The notes beneath the pieces are model-generated. The model was given only the letters and a program-made list of their open reading frames with translations. It had not been told where the DNA came from and did no database searches. Source: Gemmatimonas sp. UBA2094 (lineage in GTDB: Bacteria > Gemmatimonadota > Gemmatimonadetes > Gemmatimonadales > Gemmatimonadaceae). Taken from it: DNA of 8,690 bases. This document shows positions 6,935-8,690 of this stretch, piece after piece (positions within the stretch are counted from its first letter, which is position 1; each line of letters starts with the position of its first letter). The position numbers were made by a program, and so were the translations under genes. The stretch is taken from the NCBI GenBank assembly GCA_002331565.1, contig DCZC01000026.1, forward strand, positions 1 to 8,690, given 5' to 3'.

Positions 6935-7363
6935 ATGTCGGATTGTTCGTCCTGTTCCCGGCGTGACTTCGTCGCCAGCGGTGCCCTGGCAGCCGTAGGG
7001 GCCTTCCTCGCGGCCTGCGGCGGCGACGGGGGCTCCCCGACCTCGCCGGGTAACGCCAACCTCACGGTCACGCTGGCCAACTTCCCGGCGCTCGCGACCG
7101 TGGGCGGCATCGCCCGCGTGACCACCTCGGGTACCCCGGTGGCTGTAGTACGCTCAGACGCCAGCACCTATCGGGCCTACTCCCTGGTGTGCCCGCATCA
7201 GGGAACCACCGTCAATATCAGCGGGTCGGGCTTCCGTTGTCCCAATCATGGCGCGACGTTCAATGCCAACGGCGCGTGGACCGGCGGTGAGCGTACCTCC
7301 GGCCTGTTCGAGTTCAAGGTGACCTCCAACACGTCCGCCGGTACCATCACGATCACGAGCTGA
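6935..7363 (+). CDS. Rieske [2Fe-2S] Tat lipoprotein
   Basis: 142 residues; the ATG at 6935 was chosen for its GGAG Shine-Dalgarno and complete signal. The N-terminus MSDCSSCSRRDFVASGALAA holds a CxxC (C4, C7) immediately before the twin arginines (R9, R10). It then runs into a lipobox, LAAC at 25-28, so C28 is probably lipidated after Tat export. A flexible GGDGGSPTSPGN linker leads to a compact Rieske domain at about 43-142. Ligands are C86-P-H88 and C102-P-N-H105, with 13 residues between H88 and C102, in a classic CPHQG...CPNHGATF arrangement. There is no bc1-type disulfide pair, and the Ser/Tyr hydrogen-bond positions are Ala107 and Phe109, features that lower redox potential in studied Rieske proteins. 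This suggests an electron carrier tethered to the outside of the inner membrane or to the outer membrane. It is the second Rieske gene in a row, and the hydrolase gene follows after 5 bases. The Rieske identity is near certain; the partners are inferred. Confidence 0.94.
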   Translation: MSDCSSCSRRDFVASGALAAVGAFLAACGGDGGSPTSPGNANLTVTLANFPALATVGGIARVTTSGTPVAVVRSDASTYRAYSLVCPHQGTTVNISGSGFRCPNHGATFNANGAWTGGERTSGLFEFKVTSNTSAGTITITS

Positions 7364-7368
7364 CCGTC

Positions 7369-8685
7369 ATGCGTCCCACCCGTACCGCGTTCAACGCCGG
7401 GGGCATGTTCCCGGCGTTGTGCGTTTCCCTTCTCGCCGCGGCGCCCGCCTCTGTCGCCGCCCAGGCCACGCCGGCCAAGCCCACGCCGCTCGAAGCGAGC
7501 ATGGACAAGCTGGCGAAGCACCCCACCGTTGCCGCCGCCTTCAGCGCGCTCCAGAGCGACAATGCCTGGACGCTCGATCAGCAGGCGTCCATCTGTCAAA
7601 TTCCGGCGCCGCCGTTCAAGGAACAGGCGCGCGCGGCCGAATACGCCAAGCGGTTCCGCGAGCTCGGTGTGCAGAACGTGCGCATCGACAAGGAAGGCAA
7701 CGTGATCGGTGAGATCCGCGGGGCGAAGCCCGGCCCCACGCTCATGCTGGCCGGTCACCTCGACACGGTATTCCCCGAAGGCACCGACGTGCGCGTCAAG
7801 CGCGAAGGGACCAAGCTCATCGCCCCCGGCATCGGTGACGATTGCCGCGGCCTCGCGGTGGTGTTGTCGGTCGCCCGTCAGGTCATCACCCAGAAGATCC
7901 CGTTCAGCGGCAAGCTGCTGGTGGTGGGGAACGTGGGTGAGGAGGGTCCGGGCAACCTGCGCGGTATGCGGGCGATCTTCGGTGGGCCGATGCGCGACTC
8001 CATCGACATGTTCATCTCGGTCGACGGCACCGGCTTCGGTGTGACCAACGGCGGCGTGGGCAGCAACCGCTACCGCGTGCACTACAAGGGCCCCGGCGGC
8101 CACAGCTATGGCGCGTTCGGCATGCCCAACCCGATGCATGCCATGGGCCGGGCGATCGCAAAAATCGCCGATCTCGAGGCGACCACGACTCCCAAGGTCA
8201 CCTTCAACGTGGGCATCGTGTCGGGCGGCACCTCGGTCAACTCCATTCCCTTCGAAGCCATCATGGAAGTGGACCTGCGCAGCGAAACGGCAGCGGCACT
8301 TGCCGAGATCGATGCGCGGCTGCAGAAGGCACTGCGCGACGCCGTAACGGAAGAGAAGGCGCGCTGGCCGAAGAGCAATGCGGCGCTCACGCTCGTGGTG
8401 GACACGATGGGGCTGCGTCCGGCTGGCACCACGCCGGATACGACCTTCATCGTGCGCACGTCGTTGGCGGGGGCGCGCACGATGAACGTGTACGCACCGC
8501 TCACCATTTCGAGCACCGACGCGAACATCCCGATGAACCTGCGCATTCCTGCGGTGACGCTCGACGGCGGCGGTGTGGGGCGCGGGGCACACTCACTCGA
8601 CGAGTCCTACGACGACCGCACCGACGGCTACAAGGGCCCGCAGTGGGTGCTGCTGGTGGTCATGGGACTGCTCGGCGCGAAGTGA
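7369..8685 (+). CDS. Secreted M20-family zinc metallohydrolase (peptidase)
   Basis: 438 residues. A signal peptide covers about 1-31 (hydrophobic FPALCVSLLAAAPASVAAQ, cleavage near VAA-Q32), so it acts outside the cytoplasm. M20 motifs are in order: AGHLDTVFP with zinc ligand H130 and catalytic-site D132; GIGDDCRG with the bridging Asp (D157 or D158); GEEGPG with general base E191 and ligand E192; SVDG with ligand D219; and GAHSLDE with ligand H408. The inserted lid/dimerisation domain (about 228-345) carries GPGGHSY with H245. All metal and catalytic positions are present, so it should be active, cutting dipeptides, tripeptides or acyl-amino acids; the substrate cannot be read from sequence. 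The GDD form of the third motif resembles the PepT-like branch more than the carboxypeptidase G2 branch. It starts 5 bases after the Rieske lipoprotein stop with little Shine-Dalgarno, suggesting coupled translation. It ends in a hydrophobic stretch (WVLLVVMGLLGAK). Only 5 bases of window follow the stop, so a terminator or further operon genes cannot be seen. Confidence 0.93.
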   Translation: MRPTRTAFNAGGMFPALCVSLLAAAPASVAAQATPAKPTPLEASMDKLAKHPTVAAAFSALQSDNAWTLDQQASICQIPAPPFKEQARAAEYAKRFRELGVQNVRIDKEGNVIGEIRGAKPGPTLMLAGHLDTVFPEGTDVRVKREGTKLIAPGIGDDCRGLAVVLSVARQVITQKIPFSGKLLVVGNVGEEGPGNLRGMRAIFGGPMRDSIDMFISVDGTGFGVTNGGVGSNRYRVHYKGPGGHSYGAFGMPNPMHAMGRAIAKIADLEATTTPKVTFNVGIVSGGTSVNSIPFEAIMEVDLRSETAAALAEIDARLQKALRDAVTEEKARWPKSNAALTLVVDTMGLRPAGTTPDTTFIVRTSLAGARTMNVYAPLTISSTDANIPMNLRIPAVTLDGGGVGRGAHSLDESYDDRTDGYKGPQWVLLVVMGLLGAK

Positions 8686-8690
8686 GGAAG

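Noticed and set aside
7246..8592. 448-codon open frame on the minus strand, opposite the M20 hydrolase
   Set aside because: The translation is full of His, Arg and Val in low-complexity style, while the plus strand has all M20 metal and catalytic motifs in order.

Overview
The window is uniformly GC-rich and tightly packed with protein-coding genes. It looks like chromosome from a diderm (Gram-negative-type) bacterium. The evidence is an Omp85-family outer-membrane barrel next to a TamB-like protein, plus Tat signals and a lipoprotein box. Base composition and protein style (Omp85/TamB pair, Tat-exported Rieske lipoprotein, secreted M20 hydrolase) recall Gemmatimonadota. That placement is an impression and was not tested. 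I see no RNA genes, CRISPR, insertion sequences or phage genes.

Left half, minus strand (1-5062): a two-gene outer-membrane assembly unit. A TamA-like protein with three POTRA-type units and a C-terminal beta-barrel (5062-2819) is followed by a TamB-like protein (2819 down to the window edge, truncated). The stop of the first and the start of the second share one base (TGATG), so translation is probably coupled. By analogy with TamAB, the inner-membrane-anchored TamB bridges the periplasm to the TamA barrel and supports outer-membrane assembly or lipid transport.

Centre (5063-5263): a 201-base divergent intergenic region that must carry the promoters for both directions. I could not identify clear promoter boxes. 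It ends in a good Shine-Dalgarno sequence for the first rightward gene.

Right half, plus strand (5264-8685): five genes in one direction with gaps of 4, 36, 29 and 5 bases, probably one operon. The first two encode small four-helix membrane proteins with histidines placed as in b-type cytochromes. The first has one histidine at the start of each helix, spaced much as in cytochrome b561. The next two encode Rieske [2Fe-2S] proteins with Tat signals. One is probably membrane-anchored by its uncleaved signal and the other is a Tat lipoprotein. Both carry an unusual CxxC motif directly before the twin arginines. The fifth gene is a secreted M20-family zinc hydrolase. I infer that the first four genes form a small, poorly described membrane electron-transfer module (two putative haem-b proteins plus two Rieske proteins of different predicted redox potential). 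The hydrolase may be only a passenger in the operon.
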